Of a stretch of DNA of 64,000 bases, positions 25,354 through 32,432 are shown in pieces (position 1 is the first letter of the stretch; every line of letters starts with the position of its first letter). The DNA is from Legionella erythra (GTDB lineage: Bacteria > Pseudomonadota > Gammaproteobacteria > Legionellales > Legionellaceae). The stretch is taken from NCBI RefSeq assembly GCF_001467615.1, contig NZ_LNYA01000018.1, positions 62,001 to 126,000 of the forward strand, written 5' to 3'. The translations under genes were made by a program, and so were the position numbers. The notes below the pieces were generated by a model. That model searched no databases and was not told the DNA's origin. It saw nothing but the letters and a program-made list of their open reading frames with translations.

Positions 25354-25655
25354 AATTTTCCCTCCGAATTTTGAATGATCGCCTTTAATTCGTCACGGTG
25401 CTTCACAGGCGTAAATTCAATGATGTGATAGTCGGCAATTTCAGCCAGGTAATAGGGATCCTGTTTCAGCACGTCTTCCAGATGTGCCTTGTTTTTGGTG
25501 GTAGCGATGATGATGCCGCCGGTGCGGGGTACCATGGGACCTGAAGCCAGCAGCAGCCCCTGCTTGTAGTGATAGTCAAGAAATTCACGATGCGCCTGCA
25601 GGTATTTGTCGACTTCGCTAATCGGGGTTTTATACGTTAATTGCACAATAAACAT
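25347..25655 (-). CDS. YciI-like protein inserted in the glycine cleavage operon
   Basis: A 102-residue ferredoxin-fold YciI protein: [19 protein letters not shown] at the N-terminus, [19 protein letters not shown] in the middle with the family's central histidine and G-P, and [13 protein letters not shown] near the end. The family includes a dechlorinating muconolactone-type enzyme (TftG), but most members are uncharacterised. Start and stop overlap the flanking genes (TGATG with gcvPA, ATGTTGA with gcvPB), so it is translated as an integral part of the gcv operon. That suggests a role linked to glycine decarboxylation, perhaps handling a by-product. This is inference from position only. Confidence 0.85.
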   Translation of the reverse strand: MFIVQLTYKTPISEVDKYLQAHREFLDYHYKQGLLLASGPMVPRTGGIIIATTKNKAHLEDVLKQDPYYLAEIADYHIIEFTPVKHRDELKAIIQNSEGKLC

Positions 25656-27025
25656 CAGCTGCCTCGCTTACTCAGAATGTGGGTTAACGCCTCTTCATAC
25701 TGCTTGATGTCCTCTTGAGTACGCATTTCGGTGGCGCAGATTAACAGGGTGTCTTGCAAGGCCGGGTAATGGTTTGCGGCCGGATAACCGCCTGCAATCC
25801 CCCGTTCAGCTAACGCATGAAGCACATGATCGACCGGTTGATTGACTTTCAACAACACTTCATGAAAAAACGGTGCGGCAAAAACACGCTCCACCCCGGG
25901 GATACGGCACAAGGCGTCTGCCAGTTCCTGCGTATTCTGATGACAGCTTGATGCCACCTGATAAAGTCCGTCTGGACCAAGCAGACTCATATGGATGGTG
26001 GCGGCGGTGACCAACAAACCTTGGTTGGTGCAAATATTAGACATCGCTTTGCCGCGGCGGATGTGCTGCTCACGGGCCTGCAGGGTCAAAGTAAAGCCCG
26101 TTTTTCCGTCTTTATCGACTGTTCTGCCGATAAGGCGTCCAGGCATTTGCCGTACATATGCCATGCGAGTGCTGAAAAAACCGAAATAAGGGCCGCCTGA
26201 GGCCATGGGCGATCCCATCGGCTGGCCTTCGCCGCAAACGATATCAACCCCGTTGGTTCCCCATTCGCCAGGTGGCTTTAATAAGCCTAAAGAAACCGGA
26301 TTGACGCAGGCAATGCTGATAACCTGATGCTGAGCGGCCCAGTCACACAAGCCGTCGACCTCTTCAAGACAACCAAAAAAATTGGGTTGGCTTATCACCA
26401 GTGCCGTGATGTCTTCCTTGTTGTATTTTTCAACGGCTGCAAGCGGCGTAATCCCTTGCTTGTCATCAAAAGGCAGGGTAATGACTTCAATGTGCTGATT
26501 GCGAACGATGGTTTCCAATGTTTCACGGTAAAAAGGATGAACCGTACCAGCAACCAGAATGCGGTTGGCTTTGCTGTGCTTGTTAATCCGTACGGCCATG
26601 AGTACGGCTTCAGCCAGGGCTGTTGCTCCATCGTACATGGAGGCGTTGGCTACCTCCATGCCGGTTAACTCGGCAATCATGGTTTGATATTCATACAATA
26701 ACTGCAGCGTACCCTGGCTGGCTTCGGCCTGATAAGGCGTATAGGCCGTTAAAAACTCACCGCGTGAGGTAATGTCCCAAACGGCTGCGGGGATATGATG
26801 CTCATAACAACCCGCACCGATAAAACAGCAAGCATTGCTGTTTTTAGACGCGAAGTCTCGAGCCTGCCGCAGCATGGCCATCTCGTTCATGGCCGCAGGG
26901 ATATTTTTTAATTCCTGATAGCGAAGATCGGCAGGAATTTCGTCAAACAGGTTCTCAATACCGGTGTCGCCGATGGTTTTAAGCATCGCCTGGATGTCAT
27001 CTTGCGTATGCGGTGTGTAAGGCAT
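25655..27025 (-). CDS. gcvPA: Glycine dehydrogenase (decarboxylating) subunit 1
   Basis: The N-terminal half of the split P-protein (456 residues). Landmarks are the N-terminal FIGAGCYEHHIPAAVWDI, FLTAYTPYQAEASQGTLQ and the block NASMYDGATALAEA. GRLIGRTVDKDGKTGF and the C-terminal GIAGGYPA follow. It pairs with GcvPB to form the active heterotetramer. The ribosome site (AGAGGAT) lies in the end of gcvH, whose stop is one base away. Confidence 0.95.
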   Translation of the reverse strand: MPYTPHTQDDIQAMLKTIGDTGIENLFDEIPADLRYQELKNIPAAMNEMAMLRQARDFASKNSNACCFIGAGCYEHHIPAAVWDITSRGEFLTAYTPYQAEASQGTLQLLYEYQTMIAELTGMEVANASMYDGATALAEAVLMAVRINKHSKANRILVAGTVHPFYRETLETIVRNQHIEVITLPFDDKQGITPLAAVEKYNKEDITALVISQPNFFGCLEEVDGLCDWAAQHQVISIACVNPVSLGLLKPPGEWGTNGVDIVCGEGQPMGSPMASGGPYFGFFSTRMAYVRQMPGRLIGRTVDKDGKTGFTLTLQAREQHIRRGKAMSNICTNQGLLVTAATIHMSLLGPDGLYQVASSCHQNTQELADALCRIPGVERVFAAPFFHEVLLKVNQPVDHVLHALAERGIAGGYPAANHYPALQDTLLICATEMRTQEDIKQYEEALTHILSKRGS

Positions 27026-27026
27026 G

Positions 27027-27404
27027 TTAATGATCCTCTGCTATCTCTTGCTGGTATTGCTCGGCGTTGAGCAGGTTCTCCAGCTCTGCCAGATTATGAG
27101 CCTTCATTTTGACCAGCCAGCCTGCTCCGTAAGGATCGGCATTCACCAGCGCAGGATTGCTGTTCACCTCCTCATTCACGGCAATGACCGTGCCGCTTAA
27201 GGGGGCATAAAAATCCGAAGCAGCTTTGACGGATTCAACCACGCCAAGCTCATCCCCGGCATTGACTTCATCCCCTACTTCGGGCAACTCGACAAAGACC
27301 ATGTCGCCGAGCAACTGCTGGGCATGATCAGTAATGCCCACAATCATTTCCCCGTCACCTTGCTTTAACCATTCATGGGTTTGGGTAAATTTTAAATCGT
27401 TCAT
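27027..27404 (-). CDS. gcvH: Glycine cleavage system H protein
   Basis: The 125-residue lipoyl carrier of the glycine cleavage system shuttles the aminomethyl group from P-protein to T-protein. The lipoylated lysine is in [16 protein letters not shown] (about residues 58-73), and the N-terminal THEWLK and [19 protein letters not shown] blocks are standard. It lies 38 bases after gcvT and one base before gcvPA. Confidence 0.97.
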   Translation of the reverse strand: MNDLKFTQTHEWLKQGDGEMIVGITDHAQQLLGDMVFVELPEVGDEVNAGDELGVVESVKAASDFYAPLSGTVIAVNEEVNSNPALVNADPYGAGWLVKMKAHNLAELENLLNAEQYQQEIAEDH

Positions 27405-27442
27405 TCTTTTTCCTTTTTTTGATACAAGCGTTGCCCATGCCC

Positions 27443-28525
27443 TCAGATTGGTTTGCCCTGCTTGATAAAGCGGGGTTTCGTGACCTGGGCGGGAATCAGT
27501 TTGCCGCGAATATCCACCGTGACCTCCTCGCCGGTTTCCACAGGCACGCGGGCCAAAGCAATGGACTGTGCCAGGGTAGGGGAGTAAGTGCCGCTGGTGA
27601 TTACGCCGTCTGCATGACCATTGACGACCACCCGTTGACCGGGTCGCATAATGCCTTTGTCCTTGAGGATAAGGCCCACCATTTTGCGTTTAATTCCTTG
27701 CTGCTTTTGGGATAACAAGGCGCCTGAGCCGATAAAATCACGGTCTTCTGGTTGCCATTTAATTGTCCAGGCGAGGCCGGATTCCAGGGGGGTGGTGGTT
27801 TCGTCCATATCCTGGCCGTAAAGTAACATCCCGGCTTCGAGCCTTAAGGTATCGCGTGCTGCGAGCCCGCTGGGATTAACACCCGCCTGGCGCAGGGCTT
27901 CCCAGAGATGACCGATTTGTTTGGCTGGAAGCACAATTTCCAGACCATCTTCGCCGGTATAGCCGGTACGGGCAAAGAAATAATCGTCGACATCAACGCA
28001 TTCAAAGCTGGTCAGGGTGGAGATGGCATCAATTTGTGCCGGTGTTAATACACTCAGGGCCTTGGCAATGGCGTTGGGGCCTTGCACAGCCAGCATGGAC
28101 AGTTCAGGGCGTTCAAGTAAGCCAACTGAAAAGCCGCTGCTTTTTGCCCGGATCCACTTTAAATCATGATCGCGGGTCGCTGAATTTAAAATAAGGCGGT
28201 AATTATCCGATGTGCGCTGATAGACAATGAGATCGTCAATGATGCCGCCATGCTCATTGCACATGCAACTGTAGAGTGCACGGCCGGTGTGCTGCAGCTG
28301 GTCCACATCGTTGGTGAGCAGCCTGCGTAAAAATTGCCGTCCACCCGCACCCAGCACGTCCACGATGGTCATGTGAGAGACATCAAACATCCCGGCGTCC
28401 TTGCGTACAGCATGGTGCTCGTCGAGTTGCGAGCCGTAGTGCAGCGGCATGTCCCAACCATGAAAATCAACCATCCTGGCGCCCAGAGACAGGTGCGCGG
28501 CGTGCAACGGTGTCTTTGCGATCAT
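27443..28525 (-). CDS. gcvT: Aminomethyltransferase (glycine cleavage T protein)
   Basis: The first gene of the operon. I place the start at the ATG at 28525, preceded by a strong AAGGAAGGAG, giving 360 residues; an in-frame extension upstream lacks support. GcvT transfers the methylene group from aminomethyl-lipoyl-GcvH to tetrahydrofolate, releasing ammonia. Landmarks are [16 protein letters not shown], the aspartate in [26 protein letters not shown] and the C-terminal half. A 6-base hairpin (TCGCAC/GTGCGA) directly precedes the ribosome site. Confidence 0.96.
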   Translation of the reverse strand: MIAKTPLHAAHLSLGARMVDFHGWDMPLHYGSQLDEHHAVRKDAGMFDVSHMTIVDVLGAGGRQFLRRLLTNDVDQLQHTGRALYSCMCNEHGGIIDDLIVYQRTSDNYRLILNSATRDHDLKWIRAKSSGFSVGLLERPELSMLAVQGPNAIAKALSVLTPAQIDAISTLTSFECVDVDDYFFARTGYTGEDGLEIVLPAKQIGHLWEALRQAGVNPSGLAARDTLRLEAGMLLYGQDMDETTTPLESGLAWTIKWQPEDRDFIGSGALLSQKQQGIKRKMVGLILKDKGIMRPGQRVVVNGHADGVITSGTYSPTLAQSIALARVPVETGEEVTVDIRGKLIPAQVTKPRFIKQGKPI

Positions 28526-28612
28526 TATGACTCCTTCCTTTTCTCGCACGGGGGTGCGAATGATTATACTCAGTTCAGTTTTGGTAACAAGAGGTACAGC
28601 CAATGAACATGG

Positions 28613-28637
28613 GCAGGGGAAGGAACATTTCCCCTGC
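28613..28637. terminator. Strong hairpin upstream of gcvT
   Basis: A perfect 9-base stem (GCAGGGGAA / TTCCCCTGC, seven-base loop) lies in the 159 bases between the VOC-family gene stop and the gcvT start. No T-tract follows, so it may be a rho-assisted end of the VOC transcript or a leader structure of the gcv operon. Confidence 0.45.
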
Positions 28638-28684
28638 AACAGCATGACCAACAGTCTTTAAATCTAGTATAGCCAAGCCAGGGG

Positions 28685-29155
28685 CTATTGTTTGGCGAAT
28701 AGTGCAGCGGCACGGCGTCTGACTTCGTCTTCAGACACGTCTTCCACATGCGTGGCGACATACCAGGTGTGGCCGAATGGATCTTTAAACGCCCCGCTGC
28801 GAGCGCCATAAAATTGATCCGCCACTTCACGGCACAGCGTACCGCCGGCTTTAATGGCTTCCCCCATGGTGTCATCGACATTATGGACATAGATGTGAAT
28901 TCCGACAGGCGAACCGCCATAATTGTCCGGTGCATGAATTTCCATCTCAGGGCATTCATCGGCCAGCATGATTTTAGAATCGCCGATTTTAAGTTCAGCA
29001 TGGCCAACTTTGCCATCCGGATTATCCAGGCGCATCACGTCCACCGCACCAAAAACCTGCTTGTAAAAATCAATGGCCCGGCTGGCATTGTCGACAATAA
29101 GGTAGGGGGTAATGGTGCTGTATCCTTCTGGTGCAGCAGATACTTGGTTAGTCAT
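28685..29155 (-). CDS. VOC-superfamily (glyoxalase/PhnB-like) protein
   Basis: 156 residues from the ATG at 29155, which has GGAGAGAACT upstream. It opens GYSTITPYLIVDNASRAIDFY and contains VMRLDNPDGKVGHAELKIGDSKIMLADE and GGSPVGIHIYVHNVDDTMGEA, the two beta-alpha-beta-beta-beta modules of the PhnB-like VOC fold. It ends DPFGHTWYVATHVEDVS, where the glyoxalase-type DPxG(H/N)xW motif is intact. Substrate is unknown; family members include metal-dependent dioxygenases, lyases and resistance proteins. Upstream of gcvT but separated by a hairpin, so probably its own unit. Confidence 0.85.
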   Translation of the reverse strand: MTNQVSAAPEGYSTITPYLIVDNASRAIDFYKQVFGAVDVMRLDNPDGKVGHAELKIGDSKIMLADECPEMEIHAPDNYGGSPVGIHIYVHNVDDTMGEAIKAGGTLCREVADQFYGARSGAFKDPFGHTWYVATHVEDVSEDEVRRRAAALFAKQ

Positions 29156-29255
29156 AGTTCTCTCCATGTTCTATTTTGTTATCAGGTAAACCAGGATGAC
29201 AGAATGACAATAACTGGCATAAAATTAAACATGAGGTTTACACGAGGCAACGATC

Positions 29256-29450
29256 ATGTTTAATCCCAATCAATTAATCATGGTTTTAATTTGTGCCTTG
29301 CTATTATGGCTGGTGAATGGCTATGTTGTCATTGCTCCCTTGATCAATTTGTTATTCAACATGTTTCTGTTGGCCTTGCTGGTTTTATATATCATGCAGT
29401 TCCTGGGCGTAATCCGCGGCTGGTTACCTGTTCCAAGGCTCTTTAAGTAG
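29256..29450 (+). CDS. Small inner-membrane protein (Thr/Val/Ile-rich, two helices)
   Basis: A 64-residue protein with two hydrophobic helices (LIMVLICALLLWLVNGYVVIAPL and LLFNMFLLALLVLYIMQFLGV) joined by a short turn and a basic C-terminus. This size and layout resemble the small membrane proteins of the YhdT or Thivi_2564 type, but I do not recognise the family. A ribosome site (GAGGCAACG) supports the ATG. It is divergent from the VOC gene. Confidence 0.55.
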   Translation: MFNPNQLIMVLICALLLWLVNGYVVIAPLINLLFNMFLLALLVLYIMQFLGVIRGWLPVPRLFK

Positions 29451-29566
29451 TATATACCGTTCCTTTGCGTCGTCACCTGCTTCGTACCGGATTACAGGCA
29501 CTCGACCATGGCATATTTTCTGCAAGCCTTCTACACTGAATTATAAGAAAAATAAAGGAGAGGGAT

Positions 29567-29929
29567 ATGTACAAAGCGTCAAGTCTGGCCGTGCTGATCG
29601 CCATCAGCCCATGGGCTTTTGCCGATGACCTGGGACAAAAAACCTATGAGGCGGCCTGTCAAAACTGCCATGCTCCTAATCTGGCAAGCGGTCTTAAAGC
29701 ACCGGCGGCCTTTGATGAAAAAGCCTGGGAAGCTGTCTTTAAAAACGCGGCCTTAAAGGCAAAAGAAAATCCCTCGCAATTTAAAACACCGGTCGATTAC
29801 CTCCTGTACAATGTCAAAATTGGTAAAGGATTAATGCATCACAATGGATTATGCAATGAATCCGTAAGCACCAACTGCTCCGATGAGGCATTGACGCAAG
29901 CTATTTTGTACATGAGCAAAAAGGATTAA
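29567..29929 (+). CDS. Class I c-type cytochrome, periplasmic (cytochrome c5-like)
   Basis: A 120-residue secreted protein with a signal peptide (about residues 1-19) and a single haem-binding CQNCH at residues 31-35. The c5-like layout (TYEAACQNCH..., a Met-containing loop GKGLMHHNGLC, and a C-terminal helix with ILYM) suggests a periplasmic electron carrier. Two extra cysteines (LCNESVSTNC) could form a disulfide, a feature of cytochrome c5. The start has AAAGGAGAGGG. Confidence 0.85.
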   Translation: MYKASSLAVLIAISPWAFADDLGQKTYEAACQNCHAPNLASGLKAPAAFDEKAWEAVFKNAALKAKENPSQFKTPVDYLLYNVKIGKGLMHHNGLCNESVSTNCSDEALTQAILYMSKKD

Positions 29930-29958
29930 TGCATTTATTCTCTTAGGGAGAAGTGTTC

Positions 29959-31140
29959 ATGACTGAAGAAATAACGACGCGTTCATGGGGAAGCCGCCTT
30001 AAAGATGCACTGGTAGGTATTTTAATTGGTATTGTGTTGATTGTGGCGGCTATCGCGTTGTCTTTCTGGAATGAAAGCCATAGCCTGCACACGGCTCAAT
30101 CGCTGGAGCAGGCGCAAAAAGTACTGGTTTCAGTACCCAATGCCCCTATTGATGAAAAAAACAACATGAAGGTGGTTTACCTGAGTGGGGAAGCGGCCAC
30201 GGAGGACAAACTGACCGATTCAGTGCTTGGCATCACCGTGACGGCTATCCGCTTGAACCGTCAGGTGGAGATGTATCAATGGCAAGAAAAAACCGAAACC
30301 CGTACCGAGTCACAGATGGGCGGCTCGGAACGAACGGTTAAAACCTATACCTATAATAAAACCTGGTCAGACAGCGTCATTGACAGCAGCCGTTTTAAAG
30401 AGCCGCAGGGGCATCAAAACCCTTCCTCCATGCCCATTCAGCCGCAGCAGCAATATGCCAAACAGGTCAAGGTCGGGGATTTCTCCCTGCCGGAGTCATT
30501 GATTACCCAAATCGATGTCAGCAAGCCCATTGATTTAAAGCCGGTGAATGCCGATGCACTGAAAAACCAGTACAACAAACCGGTCCATGTTAACGGCGAC
30601 CAGATTTATCTGGGACAGGATCCACAAAATCCTGCACCCGGTGATTTACGCATCAATCTCAATGCGGTCTACCCGCAGACAGTCAGCATTGTTGCCCAAC
30701 AAACGGGCAATACACTGCAACCTTATCTGGCGCCAGCCGGTGAAACGGTTTTGTTACTGGTGACCGGGCAGCAATCCCCCGAGCAAATGTTTAAACAGGC
30801 TCAATCCGAAAATACCATGCTGGCATGGATTCTTCGCGGTGTTACACTGTTGATGTTAATTGGCGGTTTTTCGCTGATTTTAAATCCGCTGGTGGTTTTA
30901 GCTGATGTCTTACCATTCCTGGGCACGCTGGTTGGTTTTGGTACGGGGTTTGTCGCGTTCCTGCTGGGACTTTCCGTGTGGATTATCATCACAGCCATCG
31001 CCTGGTTTGCGACACGTCCCCTGATGTCGGTGGGTCTTATCGTGTTGCTTGTGGTGGGTGCATACCTGCTCATTAAAGCACGCGCTAAAAAAGCAGCGGC
31101 CGTGCCTGCCCCTTCCCCTGAAGGATCGCAGGCACCCTGA
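29959..31140 (+). CDS. TMEM43/LUMA-family membrane protein
   Basis: The ATG at 29959 is preferred over an in-frame GTG two codons upstream because the GGGAG ribosome site fits it better. The 393 residues start with an N-terminal transmembrane helix (LVGILIGIVLIVAAIALSFW, followed by NESHSLHTAQSLEQA). A large soluble periplasmic domain of about 230 residues follows, with the repeated WQWQEKTETRT-like segment and KTYTYNKTW. Three to four C-terminal helices (from about 290) and a basic, Ala/Pro-rich tail close it. This is the TMEM43 layout, conserved from bacteria to the mammalian inner nuclear membrane protein LUMA; the bacterial function is unknown. The DUF3592 gene follows 18 bases later. Confidence 0.88.
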   Translation: MTEEITTRSWGSRLKDALVGILIGIVLIVAAIALSFWNESHSLHTAQSLEQAQKVLVSVPNAPIDEKNNMKVVYLSGEAATEDKLTDSVLGITVTAIRLNRQVEMYQWQEKTETRTESQMGGSERTVKTYTYNKTWSDSVIDSSRFKEPQGHQNPSSMPIQPQQQYAKQVKVGDFSLPESLITQIDVSKPIDLKPVNADALKNQYNKPVHVNGDQIYLGQDPQNPAPGDLRINLNAVYPQTVSIVAQQTGNTLQPYLAPAGETVLLLVTGQQSPEQMFKQAQSENTMLAWILRGVTLLMLIGGFSLILNPLVVLADVLPFLGTLVGFGTGFVAFLLGLSVWIIITAIAWFATRPLMSVGLIVLLVVGAYLLIKARAKKAAAVPAPSPEGSQAP

Positions 31141-31158
31141 TAAATAGAAAGGAAAATA

Positions 31159-31620
31159 ATGGGTGTTGTCGGACATGTAATGCTTGATTTGGTCTGGTTG
31201 CTTTTCCTGTTGTTCATGCTGTTTTATTTCTGGCAGGAAAGGCGTCAGCTGAAGAAAAGCCTGCGATGGCCCCAGACCACAGGTCATATCACGCAGTTTA
31301 ACTGGACCAAAGAAGGGCATCAGTTGTGGCCAAAAATTACCTATGCCTATTGGGTTAATGAGCGGGAATACATCGGGGAATCCTTGCTGTTAAACAGTGC
31401 CCATACTTCTTTTTCCAGCGTGCATGCCCGCAAAGTCGCCTACCGGGCTGCGATGGCTTTCGAGCGTAACGAAGCCATTGATGTCTATTATAATCCAGAA
31501 GCGCCTGAGCAGGCGGTCCTTGATATCAGGCTGCCGAAGAAACTTGATGTTATCATTCTCCTGCTGTTGTTTTTTATTGCACTGCATTTGATGGTTGTGG
31601 GCTATCGCTGGCTGCATTAG
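31159..31620 (+). CDS. DUF3592-family membrane protein
   Basis: A 153-residue protein with hydrophobic helices at both ends (LDLVWLLFLLFMLFYFW and LDVIILLLLFFIALHLMVVGY) and a central soluble domain with the family pattern TTGHITQFNW..., YAYWVNEREYIGESLLL and VYYNPEAPEQAVLD. The paired order TMEM43-DUF3592 suggests the two act together, probably at the inner membrane. The last 47 bases overlap, on the opposite strand, the end of the IcmL-like gene. Confidence 0.85.
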   Translation: MGVVGHVMLDLVWLLFLLFMLFYFWQERRQLKKSLRWPQTTGHITQFNWTKEGHQLWPKITYAYWVNEREYIGESLLLNSAHTSFSSVHARKVAYRAAMAFERNEAIDVYYNPEAPEQAVLDIRLPKKLDVIILLLLFFIALHLMVVGYRWLH

Positions 31621-32119
31621 CATCCTCTTCCTCCATATCGCAACGACAGGCCGGTTTTTTAATTTTGGCTTGCAAGGTATTGATGGCTAAACCCCGAATC
31701 CCTTGCCCTGAAGGGGCCTGACTAAACGTGATGCTGACTTCCAATGCCTGCTTTTGCTGATATTGAGGATTTTTATACACCACTAAAAGCGGCATAACCG
31801 CTTGCCATTGCTGATCGCTGATGGCTTTAACGACGGGCGGCGACAAGGCGACCGCACTGACAAAATAGGCGTTTTTCTGCACGGCTTCCGGCAAGCCCGA
31901 AGCATTGAGCGCCGCGCTGTACTGCGTCCATCCCTGGGCACTGAAGTATTTGGCAATGGCACGCTGCTGATTCAGGTAATTTTTATAATCATAGGTATAG
32001 GTAGCGACAATGGCTTCATTGGCCCAGACGGATAATTGCGCCTGGTCAGGAATAGAACTTTGCGCGGTCAGCGGCAATAACAGAAGTACGAACAGCCAGA
32101 GCGGGGCAATACGCGGCAT
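31574..32119 (-). CDS. IcmL/DotI-like protein with signal peptide
   Basis: The encoded 181-residue protein begins with a signal peptide (WLFVLLLLPLTAQS). The rest matches the periplasmic domain of DotI/IcmL, a Dot/Icm type IVB secretion core component. WANEAIVATYTYDYKNYLNQQ, AIAKYFSAQGWTQYSAALNASGL and WQAVMPLLVVYKNPQYQQKQALEVSITF follow the IcmL pattern (about residues 27-150). Unlike true IcmL it seems to be cleaved rather than anchored by a membrane helix, and it ends in an acidic, Cys-containing tail (ACRCDMEEEDAN). Isolated IcmL-like paralogues are known in Legionella genomes. No other dot/icm gene is adjacent. Confidence 0.85.
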   Translation of the reverse strand: MPRIAPLWLFVLLLLPLTAQSSIPDQAQLSVWANEAIVATYTYDYKNYLNQQRAIAKYFSAQGWTQYSAALNASGLPEAVQKNAYFVSAVALSPPVVKAISDQQWQAVMPLLVVYKNPQYQQKQALEVSITFSQAPSGQGIRGLAINTLQAKIKKPACRCDMEEEDANAASDSPQPSNAVQ

Positions 32120-32182
32120 GATTTATCCTTAAACGTGACTCTTGATGGATTACTACGAGGAGTATAGACAGGTTTTAACTGC

Positions 32183-32282
32183 AAAAAAACCCCGGTAAAA
32201 ATACCGGGGAAGTTATTGCGCTCCATGAGCGCATTCCCGCAAAAGAGGGCAATGCGGGAATGAGCATTCGGGGAAATGCTCA
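32183..32282 (-). ncRNA. Candidate small RNA or leader with four hairpins and an intrinsic terminator
   Basis: Read on the minus strand, four perfect stems follow one another. They are TGAGCATT/AATGCTCA (32261-32282), CATTCCCGC/GCGGGAATG (32232-32262), TGCGCTC/GAGCGCA (32217-32233) and CCCCGGTA/TACCGGGG with an AAAA-type loop (32190-32209). The last is followed by seven T residues (32189-32183), a textbook rho-independent terminator. No reading frame of note lies within. The terminator is 64 bases upstream of the IcmL-like start, so this is either a free sRNA of roughly 100-130 nt or an attenuated leader. I could not find a convincing promoter. Confidence 0.6.
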
Positions 32283-32397
32283 CTTGTTAGACACCCTCTG
32301 TCAGCAAAAGTTCCGCAAAAATCAAAAACCTTCTTTCCCTGTGGGGGGCGGGTAAAGATGTCTATCTACCTATTTGTTAAATAACGAAAATTTATGA

Positions 32398-32412
32398 TAG
32401 ATTAAAAATCTA
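32398..32412. promoter_or_regulatory. 15-bp inverted repeat upstream of chitinase
   Basis: TAGATT-AAA-AATCTA is perfectly symmetric and ends about ten bases before the strong chitinase ribosome site (AGGGAGGAGAG). It could be an operator or an mRNA leader element; no regulator is evident. Confidence 0.35.
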
Positions 32413-32432
32413 ATTATCACAGGGAGGAGAGA

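Larger units (their letters stand above)
32120..32432. other. 313-base divergent region between IcmL-like and chitinase genes
   Basis: Apart from the structured RNA candidate (32183-32282) and the repeat at 32398-32412, this region holds only AT-rich sequence and no protein gene. A TATGAT (32393-32398) with a poor -35 could serve the chitinase gene. Confidence 0.5.

Noticed and set aside
28526..28651. Longer N-terminus of GcvT
   Set aside because: The extension lies upstream of a strong ribosome site and ATG at 28525 and adds residues not found in the family.
28526..28684. Glycine riboswitch before gcvT
   Set aside because: The region has a strong hairpin and a promoter-like stretch, but I find neither the paired aptamer core nor the conserved purine-rich segments of the glycine riboswitch.
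32183..32282. RsmY/RsmZ-type CsrA-sequestering RNA
   Set aside because: On the minus strand, the direction of the terminator, the hairpin loops lack repeated GGA; only the plus strand shows a GGGGA. No upstream LetA-type site was seen.
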